A stretch of 64,000 nucleotides of DNA. Origin: Fictibacillus aquaticus. GTDB lineage: Bacteria; Bacillota; Bacilli; Bacillales; Fictibacillaceae. The notes beneath the pieces are model-generated. The model worked only from the letters and a program-made list of their open reading frames with translations. It was not told the DNA's origin and did no database searches. Shown in pieces: positions 62,402 to 64,000 of this stretch. Position 1 is the first letter of the stretch. Each line of letters begins with the position of its first letter. The stretch is from the NCBI RefSeq assembly GCF_002245695.1, contig NZ_NOII01000001.1, positions 682,001-746,000 of the forward strand, read 5' to 3'. The position numbers and the translations under genes were made by a program.

Positions 62402-64000
62402 TTACTTCTCAAAAAGAAGCTCTTCCATCTCATCAAGAATCGATTCAAACACCTTCAGAGCATTTTCAATCGGCTCAGAAGTAGTCATATCTACTCCAGC
62501 TTTTTTCAGCACTTCGATCGGATAGTCAGAGCTTCCCGCCTTTAAGAACTCGATATAGCGGTCAACTGCTGGCTGCCCTTCTTCTAAAATCTGCTTTGAT
62601 AAAGAAGCAGCTGCACTGAAGCCTGTAGCATATTGGTATACATAGAAATTGTAATAAAAATGAGGGATTCGCGCCCATTCAAGGCCAATCTGCTCATCGA
62701 TCACGATGTCGCTTCCGAAATACTTAACGTTCAATTCGTAGTAGATTTTCGTCAGCAGTTCTGGTGTCAGCGGCTCGCCTGCTGCTGCACGTTTATGAAT
62801 TTCCTGCTCGAATTCAGCGAACATCGTCTGGCGGAAGACTGTGCCTCTGAACCCTTCGAGATGGTGGTTCAGCAAGTACAGCTTCTCCTTTTTGTCTGTC
62901 GTTTTATTCAGCATATAATGGTTCAAAAGCGCTTCATTGCATGTAGAGGCCACTTCTGCCACAAAAATCGAATAGTCCGCATAAGGATACGGCTGAGACT
63001 CACGTGTATAATAGCTGTGCACAGAGTGTCCGATCTCATGTGTCAGTGTAAACAAATTGTTTACGTTATCCTGCCAGTTCATAAGAATATATGGCATCGT
63101 GCCATAAGCTCCGGATGAATAAGCACCGCTTCTCTTGCCAGCGTTCTCATGAACATCGATCCATCTCTTCTCGTAGCCTTCCTTCACGATGTTTACGTAC
63201 TCTTCCCCCATCGGAGCTAGAGATTCGACCACTAGCTTTTTAGCTTCTGTAAAAGGTATTTCCATTTTCACATCTTTTACGAGCGGTGTGTAAAGGTCAT
63301 ACATGTGCAGCTCATCGACTCCAAGAGCTTTTTTGCGCAGACGGACATAGCGATGAAGAAGATTAAGGTTGCTGTTAACCGTCTGAACCAGGTTTTCATA
63401 AACACTCTCAGGAATGTTGTTGTTGTTCAGCGCTGCCTCGCGTGCTGACCCGAACTTGCGAACTCGGGCAAAGAAGTTGTCTTTTTTCACCTGGCCGTAA
63501 AGCGTGCTCGCAAATGTGTTTTTAAAGTTTCCGTACGTGCCGAACATCGCTTCAAAAGCTTCTTTACGGACATTCTGGTCGGAGCTCTCAAGAAAGCGGA
63601 TGTATCTGCCGTGTGTCAGTTCCACTTCTTCTCCGTTCTCATCCTTCACTGTCGGGAACTTAAGGTCTGCATTATTCAGCATGCCGAACGTGCTGCTTGA
63701 GCTTCCTGTCACTTCTCTCACATCAGCAAGGAGCGCTTCTTCTTCTTTTGAAAGGACATGAGGACGCTGTCTATTAATCTCGTCAAGCGCATGTTTATAT
63801 AGCTTTAAAGGTTCATAGTCCGCTGCGAACTTATTCACTTTTTCTTCAGGTAGAGATAAGATTTCCGGGACCGCAAACGACATCGTGCTGCTCACCTGAG
63901 TGGCTAGTGTTGATGCACGATCATTTAGGCTTTGATAAAAAGAATTGGCCGTGTCTTGGTCATAACGCATATGGGCATATGTATAAAGCTTCCCAAGCTT
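62402..64000 (-). CDS. pepF: Oligoendopeptidase F, M3B family (5' end outside window)
   Basis: About 532 codons of a zinc peptidase of the M3B family, normally near 600 residues; the N-terminus lies beyond the right edge, and the frame stays open to base 64000 (reading KLGKLYTYAHMRYDQDT). The zinc motif is LTHEIGHSVHSYY (HExxH) with the third ligand in FVAEVASTCNEALL. PepF degrades short peptides in the cytosol; in B. subtilis YjbG (PepF) can block sporulation initiation when overexpressed. It is convergent with the spxH side. Confidence 0.93.
   Translation of the reverse strand, partial: KLGKLYTYAHMRYDQDTANSFYQSLNDRASTLATQVSSTMSFAVPEILSLPEEKVNKFAADYEPLKLYKHALDEINRQRPHVLSKEEEALLADVREVTGSSSSTFGMLNNADLKFPTVKDENGEEVELTHGRYIRFLESSDQNVRKEAFEAMFGTYGNFKNTFASTLYGQVKKDNFFARVRKFGSAREAALNNNNIPESVYENLVQTVNSNLNLLHRYVRLRKKALGVDELHMYDLYTPLVKDVKMEIPFTEAKKLVVESLAPMGEEYVNIVKEGYEKRWIDVHENAGKRSGAYSSGAYGTMPYILMNWQDNVNNLFTLTHEIGHSVHSYYTRESQPYPYADYSIFVAEVASTCNEALLNHYMLNKTTDKKEKLYLLNHHLEGFRGTVFRQTMFAEFEQEIHKRAAAGEPLTPELLTKIYYELNVKYFGSDIVIDEQIGLEWARIPHFYYNFYVYQYATGFSAAASLSKQILEEGQPAVDRYIEFLKAGSSDYPIEVLKKAGVDMTTSEPIENALKVFESILDEMEELLFEK

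Overview
The window comes from a low-to-moderate G+C, endospore-forming member of the Bacillaceae. Gene content and order follow Bacillus subtilis in several blocks: ylaK-ylaI / ylaH-typA-ylaF, yktC-ykzI-yktB, speA-SR1, pdhABCD-def, rpoY-rnjA-ktrC, ykuS-ykuR-ykuQ-ccpC, yjcHGF, and the yjb block from spxH to yjbQ. These blocks are joined in an order unlike B. subtilis and carry lineage-specific inserts, so this is a related genus. Fictibacillus is a guess only; no rRNA is present to test it. There are no rRNA genes, phage modules, complete insertion sequences or CRISPR arrays.

Layout. 1-12 kb: housekeeping genes (PhoH-type PIN/ATPase, TypA, inositol monophosphatase family, nitronate monooxygenase, arginine decarboxylase), the dual-function SR1 sRNA with its SR1P peptide, and a BCCT betaine transporter. 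12.0-12.5 kb is a gene-free tract that looks like a decayed intergenic repeat. 12.5-18.6 kb: the pyruvate dehydrogenase operon and divergent peptide deformylase. 18.6-30.2 kb: a DMT exporter, rpoY-rnjA, ktrC, a 2-Cys peroxiredoxin, a CNNM/CorC-type membrane protein, the N-acetyl-diaminopimelate branch of lysine synthesis, CcpC, a TauE/SafE exporter and a CDF metal exporter.

30-52 kb is the accessory part. It holds an SDR, a Spo0E-like phosphatase, a subtilisin-like protease with no signal peptide, a CotZ-like protein fused to a proprotein-convertase P domain, a tRNA-Val, yjcHGF, several Cys/Ser-rich or uncharacterised proteins, and a glycan operon. The operon encodes three enzymes for a nucleotide-activated 2-acetamido-2,6-dideoxy-L-hexose, an extra SDR, a glycosyltransferase, and Sat plus CysC, which together make PAPS. 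CgeB-like and CgeD-like glycosyltransferases and a second CotZ-like protein follow. In B. subtilis the cotVWXYZ spore-crust genes lie between yjbQ and yjcF-H, the same landmarks that flank most of this region. Together with several sigma-K-like promoters this points to a spore-surface (crust/exosporium) locus, possibly making a sulfated glycan.

52-64 kb: the yjb block, comprising the YjbQ antiporter, an inserted RodA/FtsW-family gene, PrpE, a pseudouridine synthase, NAD kinase, the small (p)ppGpp synthetase, YjbL, a CYTH protein, a lytic transglycosylase, truncated hemoglobin and the Spx adaptor SpxH. It ends in oligoendopeptidase F, cut by the window edge. Short convergent genes usually share a bidirectional terminator. 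TTG and GTG starts are common, and many starts were chosen from Shine-Dalgarno placement.
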